From an uncultured Candidatus Melainabacteria bacterium (GTDB lineage Bacteria; Cyanobacteriota; Vampirovibrionia; Gastranaerophilales; Gastranaerophilaceae): DNA of 20,506 nt. Each line of letters begins with the position of its first letter. The stretch's first letter is position 1. Of this stretch, positions 1 through 7,627 are shown in pieces. The DNA is taken from NCBI GenBank assembly GCA_937898445.1, contig CALEJY010000235.1:1-20506 (forward strand), in the 5' to 3' direction. Made by a program: the position numbers and the translations under genes. The notes beneath the pieces were generated by a model that ran no database searches, had not been told where the DNA came from, and worked only from the letters and a program-made list of their open reading frames with translations.

Positions 1-16
1 GCATCCAAACATCTAA
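1..16. repeat. Family D repeat (8-bp period), edge copy
   Basis: Two 8-bp units, GCATCCAA and ACATCTAA, lie at the window edge and match the 8-bp-period repeat seen at 10949-10989, 16066-16104, 16801-16838 and 18379-18424. The copy is probably cut by the window boundary. The assignment rests on period and unit similarity only. Confidence 0.4.
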
Positions 17-30
17 AATCACGCAACCCA

Positions 31-61
31 AAAGTCCAACCTTTGATGACGGTTGGACTTT
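31..61. terminator. Hairpin, possible bidirectional terminator
   Basis: A perfect 11-bp inverted repeat (AAAGTCCAACC / GGTTGGACTTT, 9-nt loop) lies 3' of the 53-aa small ORF on the minus strand and 3' of whatever gene precedes the window. The U-tract after the stem is short on both strands. Terminator function is therefore plausible but not certain. Confidence 0.5.
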
Positions 62-109
62 ACGGTAAAAATCCTTTTTTCATTCCCTAATTTGATCCTT
101 TTTGGTTTG

Positions 110-271
110 CTATACCAAGCCTAAAACTTTCTTATACCAAGAAAATGTTTCTACTTCGATACCATTGAATGTTGTTTTTAAGCACTGGTTTTTCAAGTAG
201 TTTTCAAATTCGTCATTGAATTTTGACTTTTGTGATTTGCGTTTGATTGTTTCTGAAGCTAACACTGTCAT
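110..271 (-). CDS. Small hypothetical protein, 53 aa
   Basis: I do not recognise this protein. It is a 53-codon ORF starting MTVLASETIKRKSQK and ending KKVLGLV. The ATG at 271 is preceded by a strong ribosome binding site (AAAGGAG, 7 nt before the start) and by a TATAAT -10 box at 321-326. An 11-bp hairpin lies beyond the stop, at 31-61. The protein is basic at the N-terminus, has one Cys and has no evident membrane segment or signal peptide. The complete promoter-RBS-ORF-hairpin layout argues for a real gene although it is very short. It is transcribed divergently from the TPR gene. Function is unknown, and a DNA-binding or regulatory role is only a guess from charge. Confidence 0.6.
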   Translation of the reverse strand: MTVLASETIKRKSQKSKFNDEFENYLKNQCLKTTFNGIEVETFSWYKKVLGLV

Positions 272-320
272 AGACCTACTCCTTTTGTTTCCTAAGTGAC
301 CATATATAATTCGTGTATAA

Positions 321-326
321 ATTATA
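321..326 (-). promoter_or_regulatory. -10 box of the 53-aa small ORF
   Basis: The minus strand carries a perfect TATAAT here, about 50 nt before the ATG at 271. No good -35 hexamer is visible at 17 nt; the best is a weak TAGAAA-like match. Confidence 0.45.
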
Positions 327-434
327 ACATATTTTTTTATCTTTTTCTAGTGGGGGTAATTTAGCCATCGGCTGAGATTTGCTCCTAGTCTGATTAATTT
401 AATTGTAAATTTTTGTTAAAGTTTTCGAACCCCT

Positions 435-463
435 TTGACATATAGATATTAGATAATTACATG
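435..463 (+). promoter_or_regulatory. Weak promoter candidate
   Basis: A perfect TTGACA at 435-440 is followed 17 nt later by a poor -10 (TTACAT, 458-463). It may be an upstream second promoter for the TPR gene. The -10 is too weak to be confident. Confidence 0.2.
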
Positions 464-499
464 AACTTTTTCAATTGCCGATTTGGGTGATTTTTTTCT

Positions 500-528
500 T
501 TGCACAAATCCGCTTTTTCTGCTATAAT
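500..528 (+). promoter_or_regulatory. Sigma-70 promoter of the TPR/lipoprotein operon
   Basis: TTGCAC (500-505), a 17-nt spacer and TATAAT (523-528) form a near-consensus promoter. Transcription should start near 535, leaving a leader of about 32 nt before the proposed ATT start at 567. An AGGAG Shine-Dalgarno sequence sits at 553-557. Confidence 0.75.
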
Positions 529-566
529 GCTGGTAAGAAATTAATATAGATTAGGAGAGTGGCACT

Positions 567-2597
567 ATTAATAAGAAGTTATTATTTTCGGCATTGTTAT
601 CACTTGTTTTGACAGGAACTCAGGTTCAAGCTATGGTTCCTGAAGCTAATTCGTTGTATCAACAGGCATGTTCTGCTGAATACAAAGAGGATTACACTAC
701 TGCGGTTGAAAAACTTCAACAAGCATTGAGCCTTGCAGGTAATGACGTTATGATTTATACAAAACTTGCAGGTGTATATAGTGAAATGGGCGAATATGAC
801 AAGGCTCTTGAAACTTATTCAAAAGTTCTTGAACTAAAACCTTCTGATGGGTATATATACTTGAGTATTGGTAGTATTTACGAAAATCAAGGCAAGTATT
901 TAGAAGCATTGCAAGCTTATAACAAAGTTGCAGAAATGTGTCCTGAATATTTGTACAATTATTTGAATATTGCAAATGTTCAATATCAATTGAGGGATTA
1001 CAAATCTGCAATCGAAAATTATAACAAATTCCTATCTACATATTCTCAACACCAAGATGCAAGAGAGAATTTGGCATCATCTTATGTTAGTGATGGAGAT
1101 TATGATAAGGCGGTTGCAGAATATAATACTCTTTACACCAAAAATCCGACAGGGTTTAAAAACTTTTCAAACTACGGTTTAGCTTTGTTCCAAACAAAAG
1201 ATTATGAAAAGGCTTGTGAATTTTTAGAAAAAGCAGTTGAGGCAAATCCTGACAATACTTCTGCGCATATAAATTTAGCTCTTTCATATCAAGAGTTGAA
1301 CAGAAACGATTTGGCATTAGCTCAATACGATGTTGTTTTTAGACAGCAACCGGCTTTGCATTCTGTTCGTTTTGATTATGGAAACTTGTTGGCTGATATG
1401 GGGCAAGATGAGGCAGCAGTTGAAAATTACAAGATTTATATTGCAAATTATCCGGATGATGCGAGAGCTTACCAAAATATCGGTATTGTTTATAAACGTT
1501 TGAACCAATTGGATAATACAATTACAAATTACGAAAAAGCTCTTGAGTTGCAAAAAGATAACAGAAACGCTGATTTGGTTGAGGATTTGGCTGAATGTTA
1601 TCATTTGAAACATGATTATGCAAATGCTTTAAAATATTACGATGAAGCTCTTTTGACTAAAAAAGATGATTACAATTTGAGATTTAACAAGGCTTTAGTT
1701 CTTCATGCAATGAAAGATTACAATGGTGCTATTGCTATTTATTCCGAATTGTTGAAAGAAAAATCAAGCGATTCTATCAACAACAATTTGGTTGCTGCTT
1801 ATGTTTCTTTGGGCGAAGAAAATTTGAAAGCCCAAAATTATACGCTTTCAACAGAGTATTTTGAAAAAGCTATTGAAGGTGGCACAAAAGACAGTTTCGC
1901 ATACTTTGGTTTGGCAAAATCTTACAGGGCTTGCGGAATAAATGAAAAAGCAACAGAATATTACGAAAAAGCTATTGCAATGTCTCCTGACAAAACTCAA
2001 TATAGCAAAGAGTTTGCAGAATTTATTGCATCTTCTAACAAGCAACCGGATGTAAAATCAGCAGATACTTCTGACGGAATTAAAGAAATTTCACTTTCAA
2101 TGGATTCAATTAAAGCTGGAGAAGCTGCAGACGAGGAGCAAAATAAGAGTTTGATTGCGAAAGGTGATGAAAATTACAAAAGCAAAAACTATGATGTTGC
2201 GATACACAATTACCAAGATGCGTTGAAAATTAACCCGTCAGATGAAGTTACACTTTTAAAAATCGGCAATATTTACAAACTTAAAAATGATAACAAAAAC
2301 GCAATAAGTTTCTACAAAAAATCAATCGTTGTAAACCCTAATTATGCAGACGGTTGGTTCAATTTGGGACTTGTTTATGCAAACGACAAAAACAATAATA
2401 AGGCAAAAGAAGCTTTTCATAGAGTAATTGCGCTAAATCCAAATTACGGATATGCTTACTATGCGCTCGGAATTGCGTATGAGCAAGACGGAAACACAAA
2501 AGAAGCTTTGAATAACTACAAAATTTTCTTAACTCATAGCAAAGACGAAGCGACAACAAAAGCGGTTGAAACAAAGATTAAGACTTTAGAAAAATGA
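567..2597 (+). CDS. Exported TPR-repeat protein, ATT start proposed
   Basis: This 676-aa protein is built almost entirely of about 17 tetratricopeptide repeats, with 13 in the first block (about residues 26-480) and 4 in the last (about 530-670). A polar, probably disordered linker of about 45 residues separates them. TPR superhelices mediate protein-protein interactions; the partner is unknown. The conventional start (TTG at 594) has no ribosome binding site and cuts into a signal peptide. Reading from ATT at 567 gives MNKKLLFSALLSLVL plus a V-Q-A cleavage site, and places AGGAG 9 nt upstream. No in-frame ATG, GTG or TTG lies between the stop at 552 and 594. The TGA overlaps the ATG of the downstream lipoprotein gene (ATGA), so translation is probably coupled. 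The protein is likely periplasmic or at the outer-membrane side. It could be an assembly scaffold, but nothing proves this. Confidence 0.85.
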   Translation: MNKKLLFSALLSLVLTGTQVQAMVPEANSLYQQACSAEYKEDYTTAVEKLQQALSLAGNDVMIYTKLAGVYSEMGEYDKALETYSKVLELKPSDGYIYLSIGSIYENQGKYLEALQAYNKVAEMCPEYLYNYLNIANVQYQLRDYKSAIENYNKFLSTYSQHQDARENLASSYVSDGDYDKAVAEYNTLYTKNPTGFKNFSNYGLALFQTKDYEKACEFLEKAVEANPDNTSAHINLALSYQELNRNDLALAQYDVVFRQQPALHSVRFDYGNLLADMGQDEAAVENYKIYIANYPDDARAYQNIGIVYKRLNQLDNTITNYEKALELQKDNRNADLVEDLAECYHLKHDYANALKYYDEALLTKKDDYNLRFNKALVLHAMKDYNGAIAIYSELLKEKSSDSINNNLVAAYVSLGEENLKAQNYTLSTEYFEKAIEGGTKDSFAYFGLAKSYRACGINEKATEYYEKAIAMSPDKTQYSKEFAEFIASSNKQPDVKSADTSDGIKEISLSMDSIKAGEAADEEQNKSLIAKGDENYKSKNYDVAIHNYQDALKINPSDEVTLLKIGNIYKLKNDNKNAISFYKKSIVVNPNYADGWFNLGLVYANDKNNNKAKEAFHRVIALNPNYGYAYYALGIAYEQDGNTKEALNNYKIFLTHSKDEATTKAVETKIKTLEK

Positions 2598-3004
2598 AGA
2601 AATTAGTTTTATTATTCACAATTTTTCTTGCAATGCTTACGTTTTGTGGTTGTACGACTGACAAAGCTGCGATTTTGTTTAACAAATATCCGATTACGGG
2701 AAAAAATATTTATGATTACTCAAAATCTTTTCTTGTCGGCAGAAGGATATATTATGTTGTTTTGATGCCTAAAAAAGTTGAGAGTAGGTATTTGTATATC
2801 CAAATAATAAAGAAGGATAATAGTTACGGGCAATATGGTTATAAACTGCAACAGACGTATAATATTAGATTGAAAGATGAAGAAATAAATTATTATACGG
2901 ATTATTTTGTATTGAATGAAAAAGGTTTTTATATAATGAAAGTTTACTCAAAAGACCGCCCACAAAAAGTTTTAGCTCAAGCTGATTTTTATGTTGAGAA
3001 ATAA
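2594..3004 (+). CDS. Small predicted lipoprotein
   Basis: This 136-aa protein begins MKKLVLLFTIFLAMLTFCGC, a lysine-rich N-region and hydrophobic core ending in a lipobox-like FCGC with Cys20 as the probable lipidated residue. The Phe at -3 is less usual than Leu, so the call is good but not certain. The remainder, with many Tyr and Lys residues, matches no family I recognise. It looks like a beta-rich domain (VVLMPKKVESRYLYIQII). It overlaps the TPR gene by 4 bp, so the two are probably co-translated and may act together at the membrane. The stop lies 4 bp from the convergent mntA stop, and no terminator is visible between them. Confidence 0.7.
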   Translation: MKKLVLLFTIFLAMLTFCGCTTDKAAILFNKYPITGKNIYDYSKSFLVGRRIYYVVLMPKKVESRYLYIQIIKKDNSYGQYGYKLQQTYNIRLKDEEINYYTDYFVLNEKGFYIMKVYSKDRPQKVLAQADFYVEK

Positions 3005-3008
3005 ATTA

Positions 3009-3293
3009 TTATAACAGATCAATCAAATCGTTTTTGATGTGGTTATAAAAATTTTCGTTTATAGTATTTTTATCCGTGAAATTTACTATATATGGTAAAA
3101 GGCTATTATCAAATTTTTCTTTTAATTCAGGTATAATTTTATCAAAATTTTCGCATTCGACAAGAACATCCAAGTCTGAAAGCGGAGTGAAATCCCCTTT
3201 TACTCTTGAACCGTATGCGTAGAATTTTCCGGTATAGTTTTTTAAAATATTTTTTATTATTAAATCTTCTTTTTGCGTGATGCCTTTAATCAT
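3009..3293 (-). CDS. mntA: MntA-like antitoxin (minimal nucleotidyltransferase)
   Basis: This 94-aa protein carries the minimal nucleotidyltransferase signature GSX10DXD: G28-S29, then D40-L-D42. In known HEPN/MNT modules the MNT partner neutralises the HEPN RNase by adding AMP units to a tyrosine beside its active site. It lies downstream of and overlaps hepT by 8 bp, the usual order and coupling. One oddity is that the later strand usually supplying a third acidic residue reads PYIVNFTD. From memory, many relatives have Asp where this has Asn70. If so, catalysis may rely on another residue (D73) or be reduced. The family call is firm; antitoxin activity is inferred from context. Confidence 0.85.
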   Translation of the reverse strand: MIKGITQKEDLIIKNILKNYTGKFYAYGSRVKGDFTPLSDLDVLVECENFDKIIPELKEKFDNSLLPYIVNFTDKNTINENFYNHIKNDLIDLL

Positions 3294-3699
3294 TTTTCGG
3301 TAATTTTTCTTCTAATTTTTCAATCAAAAAATCTGTATCTTCAATAAACTGTGGAATTAAATCAATCAATTTGCGAGATTTTATCAAATCATATTCGTGA
3401 GCTGTGTTGTTGCGTTTTTCGTTGTATTCTTTCCAGTTTTCCCAGTTTGTAATGAAATTATAACCTTGCATAAATCTGAAAGTATTATTTACGGTCAATT
3501 CTTCTTCTGTAATTCCGTAGACTTTTTTTAATACTTTTTTCATCAGTTTACGTGCGATTTCAAGAGTGTATTCAAATCGTTTTATACAAGAATCTTCAAG
3601 CATATCTGCAAAATCGCAAGTCCTATTTGCATTAAGTGTTTTTATGCTTGATTTAAGTGTGTCTAAAGCCGATTTTAAATTAGAAATATCGATACTCAT
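3286..3699 (-). CDS. hepT: HepT-like HEPN toxin (HI0074 family)
   Basis: This 137-aa helical protein resembles the HI0074/nucleotidyltransferase substrate-binding family of HEPN proteins (IKRFEYTLEIARKLMKK near residues 39-55). It contains R96-NNTA-H101-E-Y103, the RX4HXY motif of HepT toxins. In those toxins Arg and His form the RNase active site and Tyr is the residue AMPylated by MntA. Its 3' end overlaps mntA by 8 bp. No Shine-Dalgarno sequence precedes the ATG. Instead a promoter (3706-3734) places the predicted transcription start at the ATG itself. The molecular target is not predictable; characterised relatives act on RNA. Confidence 0.85.
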   Translation of the reverse strand: MSIDISNLKSALDTLKSSIKTLNANRTCDFADMLEDSCIKRFEYTLEIARKLMKKVLKKVYGITEEELTVNNTFRFMQGYNFITNWENWKEYNEKRNNTAHEYDLIKSRKLIDLIPQFIEDTDFLIEKLEEKLPKND

Positions 3700-3705
3700 A
3701 GGATA

Positions 3706-3734
3706 ATATTAACATGTAATATGTTATAAGACAA
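3706..3734 (-). promoter_or_regulatory. hepT-mntA promoter with internal inverted repeat
   Basis: On the minus strand TTGTCT (3734-3729), a 17-nt spacer and TAATAT (3711-3706) precede the ATG at 3699 by only six bases. That predicts a leaderless mRNA. An inverted repeat TAACAT-N5-ATGTTA (3710-3726) fills the spacer and is a candidate operator for autoregulation. The promoter is inferred from hexamers only. Confidence 0.5.
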
Positions 3735-3743
3735 GTTGGATAA

Positions 3744-3780
3744 AAATAAAAGGTGCGATATTCGCACCTTTTATTTGTTT
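3744..3780. terminator. Strong bidirectional terminator hairpin
   Basis: A perfect 15-bp stem (3744-3758 with 3762-3776, core AAGGTGCGA/TCGCACCTT, 3-nt loop) is flanked by A-rich and T-rich runs. It can terminate gyrA transcription arriving on the minus strand. It thereby insulates the hepT-mntA pair, whose promoter lies immediately beyond. Confidence 0.85.
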
Positions 3781-3845
3781 ATTACATTTTTTTATTTTCA
3801 ACAGGAGGTTTAGTCATTTTATTTAAGGCGTATCATTTCCATATT

Positions 3846-3916
3846 GACCCTCTCCCGAATTTCTAAGTTCGTCACAACTCACTAAGAAATTCAACCCTCT
3901 TACAAAGAGAGAGGGT
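3846..3916. repeat. Nested inverted-repeat element after gyrA
   Basis: The outer arms ACCCTCTC (3847-3854) and GAGAGGGT (3909-3916) enclose inner arms GAATTTCT (3857-3864) and AGAAATTC (3885-3892). This gives a two-tier hairpin of about 70 nt. It starts 8 bp from the gyrA stop and looks like a miniature palindromic element. No second copy occurs in this window. Confidence 0.5.
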
Positions 3917-3924
3917 AATTTTTA

Positions 3925-6489
3925 CTATTCTGCTTTATTTCCTTCATCCAACAAACTTGTTTGAGATACGTTAGCTTGTGCTTCTTGAGCATCCATTGCT
4001 GCTACGTCTTTTTTTACGGTTTCGTCTTCATCAGGGTTTAAGATTTTGTTTACTGATACAACTGTGTCATTATCAGTCAAATTTTGCGCTCTTACACCTG
4101 TTGCCGGTCTGCCTTGACGAGAAATTGAGCCTGCATTCAATCTTGTTACAACACCATTTGCTGTTACCATCATAATATCGTCTGATTCTTTTACGATAGT
4201 CAATGCTACAAGTTTTGATGATGTTGATTTGAATTTAGTTGCAATCAAACCAATTCCGCCTCTGTTTTGGCTTCTAAATTCTGATAATTTTGTACGTTTT
4301 CCAAAGCCGTCAGAAGTTACAACTAACAAGTCTGCATCATAATCTCTAGGAACGATATCGCAACCTACGATTTCGTCACCTGTTCTCAATTTCATAGAAG
4401 TTACACCTCTAGCACTTCTGCCTAAAGGTCTAAGATCTTCGATTGGGAACCTGATTGCCATACCGCAAGATGTTCCGATAATGATTTCATCTCTAGCTGA
4501 TGCAAGTTTTACCCAGTTAAGTTCGTCGCCTTCTTCTAATCCGATTGCAATAATTCCGTTTCTTCTGATGTTTGAGAAGTTGTCTAATTCGATACGTTTG
4601 ATGTAGCCTTTTTTAGTCAACATAATCAAGTTCAAATCATGTGAGAAGTTGCTTACTGGTACAACTGCCGTAATTCTTTCATCTTGATCAATTGGTAGAA
4701 CGTTTACGATTGGCAAGCCTTTTGATTGTCTGCCGCCTTCCGGGAAGTCATATACGCTCAAGCTATAAACTGTTCCTTTTGATGAGAAGAACAATACTTT
4801 GTCGTGCATCATTGCAGTAAAGAAGTGTTGAATATCGTCATCTTCTTTAGTTTTAATTCCTGATTTGCCACGAGTTGCACGGTTTTGGCGTTCAAAGGTG
4901 TCAAGAGAAATACGTTTCAAATAGCCTTGATGTGTGATGAATACTGCCATTGGCGTATTTGGAGTTAAGTCTTCAATAGTAACTTCACCTTGTTCCGGCA
5001 AAATTTGAGTTTTTCTGTCATCTCCGTATTTTTCTTTGTCTTCAAGTAATTCTTTTTTGATGATGTCAAGGATTTTTTGACGACTTGCAAGAATTTCTTC
5101 GTATTCAGCGATTTTCTTAACAAGTTCATCATATTCAGCTTTAACCTTGTCTTGTTCCAATCCTGTCAATCTTCTCAATTGCATTTCCAAAATTGCATTT
5201 GATTGATCAACATCAAGTCCAAATCTGCTCATCAAACCTGTTCTTGCATCATCTGTAGTTTTTGATTTTTTGATAAGTTCAATAACTTCATCAATTGAAC
5301 CCAAAGCGATAATCAAACCTGCTAAAATGTGCGCTCTGATTTTTGCTTTTTTAAGGAAGAAAATTGTACGTCTTGTAACGATTTCAACCCTATGTTCAAC
5401 GAATTCTGAAAGAACTTCAAACAAGTTCATCAATCTCGGTTGTTTACCGCAAAGAGCAAGCATATTTACGCCAAAAGTTGTTGCCAATTGAGTGAACTTG
5501 AACAAATTATTTTTAACGACATCAGGTTTTGCATCACGTTTAAGTTCGATTACGATACGCATACCTTCTCTGTCGGATTCATCACGAATATCAGAAATAC
5601 CTGTAACTCTTTGATCTTTAACAAGTTCTGCGATTTTTTCAATCAAAGCAGCTTTGTTAACTTGGTAAGGAATTTCAGTTACAACGATTGCGGTACGTGC
5701 TTGACGACCGTTTCCGCCTGCGATTTCTTCAAAGTTTGCAACTGCTTGCATTTTGATAGAACCACGACCTGTTTCGTAAGCTTGTTTAATATCGTTCAAG
5801 CCGATAATTGTAGCTGCTGTCGGGAAGTCAGGGCCTTTAATATATTCCATCAATTCAGCAACAGTTATATTAGGATTGTCGATTAAAGCGATTGTACCAT
5901 CAACGATTTCGCAAAGGTTATGAGGCGGAACGTTTGTTGCCATACCAACTGCGATACCTGAACATCCGTTTAACAATAGCATTGGAAGTCTTACAGGCAA
6001 AACAGAAGGTTCTTGCAAAGAACCGTCGAAGTTTGGTTCAAATTCAACAGTTTCGCAATCAATATCAGCAAGCATAGATTGAGTAATCTTGTGCATTCTT
6101 GCCTCTGTGTACCTCATAGCGGCTGCGCCGTCACCGTCAACAGAACCAAAGTTCCCGTGACCGTCAACGGTTAAATATCTTGTAGAAAAGTCTTGAGCCA
6201 TACGAACAAGAGCTTCATAAACTGCAGTATCACCGTGTGGGTGGTATTTACCAAGAACTTCACCAACGATACGGGCGCATTTCTTGAACGGCTTATCAGG
6301 TGTCATTCCAAGTTCGTTCATTGCGTACAAAATACGTCTGTGTACAGGTTTTAAGCCATCTCTAACATCCGGCAATGCACGCCCAACGATTACGCTCATT
6401 GCATAATCAATATATGAACGTTTCATTTCCTCTCTGATATTAACAGGAACGATTTTCCCATCTGCAAACATATTTTGTTGATTGCTCAT
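3925..6489 (-). CDS. gyrA: DNA gyrase subunit A
   Basis: This 854-aa protein is a full-length GyrA, the DNA breakage-reunion subunit of gyrase, which supercoils DNA with GyrB and ATP (gyrB is not in this window). The N-terminal winged-helix region includes GKYHPHGDTAVYEALVRMAQ. The catalytic tyrosine is Y127 in AAMRYTEARM. The positions equivalent to E. coli Ser83 and Asp87 are Thr88 and Glu92. A coiled-coil segment runs through about residues 370-500, and a six-bladed beta-pinwheel C-terminal domain follows. The GyrA-box is degenerate, QNRATRGKSG instead of QRRGGKG, and from memory resembles cyanobacterial versions. The ATG has an AAAGGG ribosome binding site. The gene is divergent from rfbA and is followed by a nested palindrome and a strong terminator. 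Confidence 0.98.
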   Translation of the reverse strand: MSNQQNMFADGKIVPVNIREEMKRSYIDYAMSVIVGRALPDVRDGLKPVHRRILYAMNELGMTPDKPFKKCARIVGEVLGKYHPHGDTAVYEALVRMAQDFSTRYLTVDGHGNFGSVDGDGAAAMRYTEARMHKITQSMLADIDCETVEFEPNFDGSLQEPSVLPVRLPMLLLNGCSGIAVGMATNVPPHNLCEIVDGTIALIDNPNITVAELMEYIKGPDFPTAATIIGLNDIKQAYETGRGSIKMQAVANFEEIAGGNGRQARTAIVVTEIPYQVNKAALIEKIAELVKDQRVTGISDIRDESDREGMRIVIELKRDAKPDVVKNNLFKFTQLATTFGVNMLALCGKQPRLMNLFEVLSEFVEHRVEIVTRRTIFFLKKAKIRAHILAGLIIALGSIDEVIELIKKSKTTDDARTGLMSRFGLDVDQSNAILEMQLRRLTGLEQDKVKAEYDELVKKIAEYEEILASRQKILDIIKKELLEDKEKYGDDRKTQILPEQGEVTIEDLTPNTPMAVFITHQGYLKRISLDTFERQNRATRGKSGIKTKEDDDIQHFFTAMMHDKVLFFSSKGTVYSLSVYDFPEGGRQSKGLPIVNVLPIDQDERITAVVPVSNFSHDLNLIMLTKKGYIKRIELDNFSNIRRNGIIAIGLEEGDELNWVKLASARDEIIIGTSCGMAIRFPIEDLRPLGRSARGVTSMKLRTGDEIVGCDIVPRDYDADLLVVTSDGFGKRTKLSEFRSQNRGGIGLIATKFKSTSSKLVALTIVKESDDIMMVTANGVVTRLNAGSISRQGRPATGVRAQNLTDNDTVVSVNKILNPDEDETVKKDVAAMDAQEAQANVSQTSLLDEGNKAE

Positions 6490-6605
6490 TTCAATCCCTT
6501 TCTTCTTCCAAGTCTAAACTATTGTAAATATTGTATCACAAATACATTTATTTGAAAAATTTTAAAATAATCTTTACAAAACTAATGTTCAAAGTATTGG
6601 ATTGC

Positions 6606-6634
6606 TTGCATATTTATTAGTATTCAAGTATAAT
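6606..6634 (+). promoter_or_regulatory. rfbA promoter
   Basis: TTGCAT (6606-6611), a 17-nt spacer and TATAAT (6629-6634) form a strong sigma-70-type promoter. Transcription should start near 6641, about 25 nt before the ATG at 6666. The 176-bp gap with gyrA must also hold the divergent gyrA promoter. The best gyrA -10 candidates are TACAAT-like boxes near 6520-6540. Confidence 0.75.
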
Positions 6635-6665
6635 TTTTGCAGTGAAAAATTATATGAGGTGATTG

Positions 6666-7547
6666 ATGAAAGGTATTGTATTAGCAGGGGGAGCAGGAAC
6701 AAGGTTACATCCAAGCACAATTGCGGTTTCAAAGCAGTTGTTGCCGATTTATGATAAGCCGATGATTTATCATCCGATTTCAGTTCTTATGCTTGCAGGG
6801 ATAAAAGATATTTTAATTATTTCTACTCCTGTTGATTTGCCGAATTTCAAAAGATTGTTGGGTGACGGCTCACAATTCGGCGTAAAATTTTCATACAAAG
6901 AACAACCTTCTCCTGATGGGTTGGCACAAGCTTTTATATTAGGCGAAGAATTTGTTGATGGAGATGATGTTGCCCTTGTTTTGGGTGATAATATTTTCTA
7001 TGGTGGCGGTTTTTCAGGGAAATTGAAATCTGTTGTAAATAATATAAAAGAATTTGGCGGAGCGACTGTTTTCGGTTATCCGGTTAAAGATCCGCAAAGG
7101 TTTGGTGTTGTTGAATTTGATGAAGATGGAAAAGTTTTATCATTGGAAGAAAAACCGCAAAATCCAAAATCTCATTATGCCGTAACAGGGTTATATTTTT
7201 ACGACAAAAAAGTTGTTGAATATGCAAAAAATCTAAAACCTTCTGCTAGAGGAGAATTGGAGATTACGGATTTAAACAATATTTATCTGAAAAATGGAAA
7301 CTTGAATGTGGAATTGTTGGGGCGTGGCTTTGCATGGCTTGATACAGGAACACATCATTCGTTATTGCAAGCAGGACAGTTTGTAAAAACTGTTGAGGAC
7401 AATCAAGGCATAAAAATCGCTTGTCTTGAGGAAGTTGCTTACAGGATGGGATTTGTTACAAAAGAAGAACTTTTCCAGACTATTGAAAAATACAAAAATA
7501 ATGAGTATTTTGCGTACGTAAGAGAGGTTTTGAATAGAGAAAATTAA
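6666..7547 (+). CDS. rfbA: Glucose-1-phosphate thymidylyltransferase
   Basis: This 293-aa enzyme forms dTDP-glucose from glucose-1-phosphate and dTTP, the first step towards dTDP-L-rhamnose and other deoxysugars. The nucleotide-binding signature LAGGAGTRLHPSTIAVSKQL lies at the N-terminus. PIYDKPMIYHP, VLGDNIFYG, EEKPQNPKSHYAVTGLYFYD and the ELEITDLNN segment follow, all typical of RmlA/RfbA. Length matches the family. The ATG at 6666 is preferred over a TTG one codon earlier because GAGGTG (6656-6661) is then properly spaced. No rmlBCD genes accompany it here, so the rest of the pathway must lie elsewhere. No terminator separates it from glyA, but glyA has its own promoter. Confidence 0.95.
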   Translation: MKGIVLAGGAGTRLHPSTIAVSKQLLPIYDKPMIYHPISVLMLAGIKDILIISTPVDLPNFKRLLGDGSQFGVKFSYKEQPSPDGLAQAFILGEEFVDGDDVALVLGDNIFYGGGFSGKLKSVVNNIKEFGGATVFGYPVKDPQRFGVVEFDEDGKVLSLEEKPQNPKSHYAVTGLYFYDKKVVEYAKNLKPSARGELEITDLNNIYLKNGNLNVELLGRGFAWLDTGTHHSLLQAGQFVKTVEDNQGIKIACLEEVAYRMGFVTKEELFQTIEKYKNNEYFAYVREVLNREN

Positions 7548-7560
7548 TCTTCTTAACAAA

Positions 7561-7589
7561 TTGTCTTTGCGTTCTTTTTATTCTATAAT
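7561..7589 (+). promoter_or_regulatory. glyA promoter
   Basis: TTGTCT (7561-7566), a 17-nt spacer and TATAAT (7584-7589) lie in the rfbA-glyA gap. A GGAGG ribosome binding site (7617-7621) sits 6 nt before the glyA ATG. Confidence 0.7.
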
Positions 7590-7627
7590 TAGTGGCAAGG
7601 TAGTAAAGAGGGTTATGGAGGACTGGC

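Noticed and set aside
350..445. TPP riboswitch-like pieces (GGGGG, CTGAGA, CCCCTTTGA)
   Set aside because: The pieces occur in a loosely similar order, but the conserved CCTGAT..CTGG.TAAT.CCAG.G part of the aptamer is absent and no thiamine gene follows.
561..577. Shared 14-mer GCACTATTAATAAG before the TPR gene and before the three-Cys paralogue at 18513
   Set aside because: A 14-base match is expected a few times by chance in 20 kb of this AT content, and the two copies sit in different positions relative to promoter and start codon.
5440..5886. 148-codon ORF on the plus strand
   Set aside because: It is antisense to gyrA, has no ribosome binding site, and its Cys/Phe/Asn-rich translation is the usual shadow of a coding strand.
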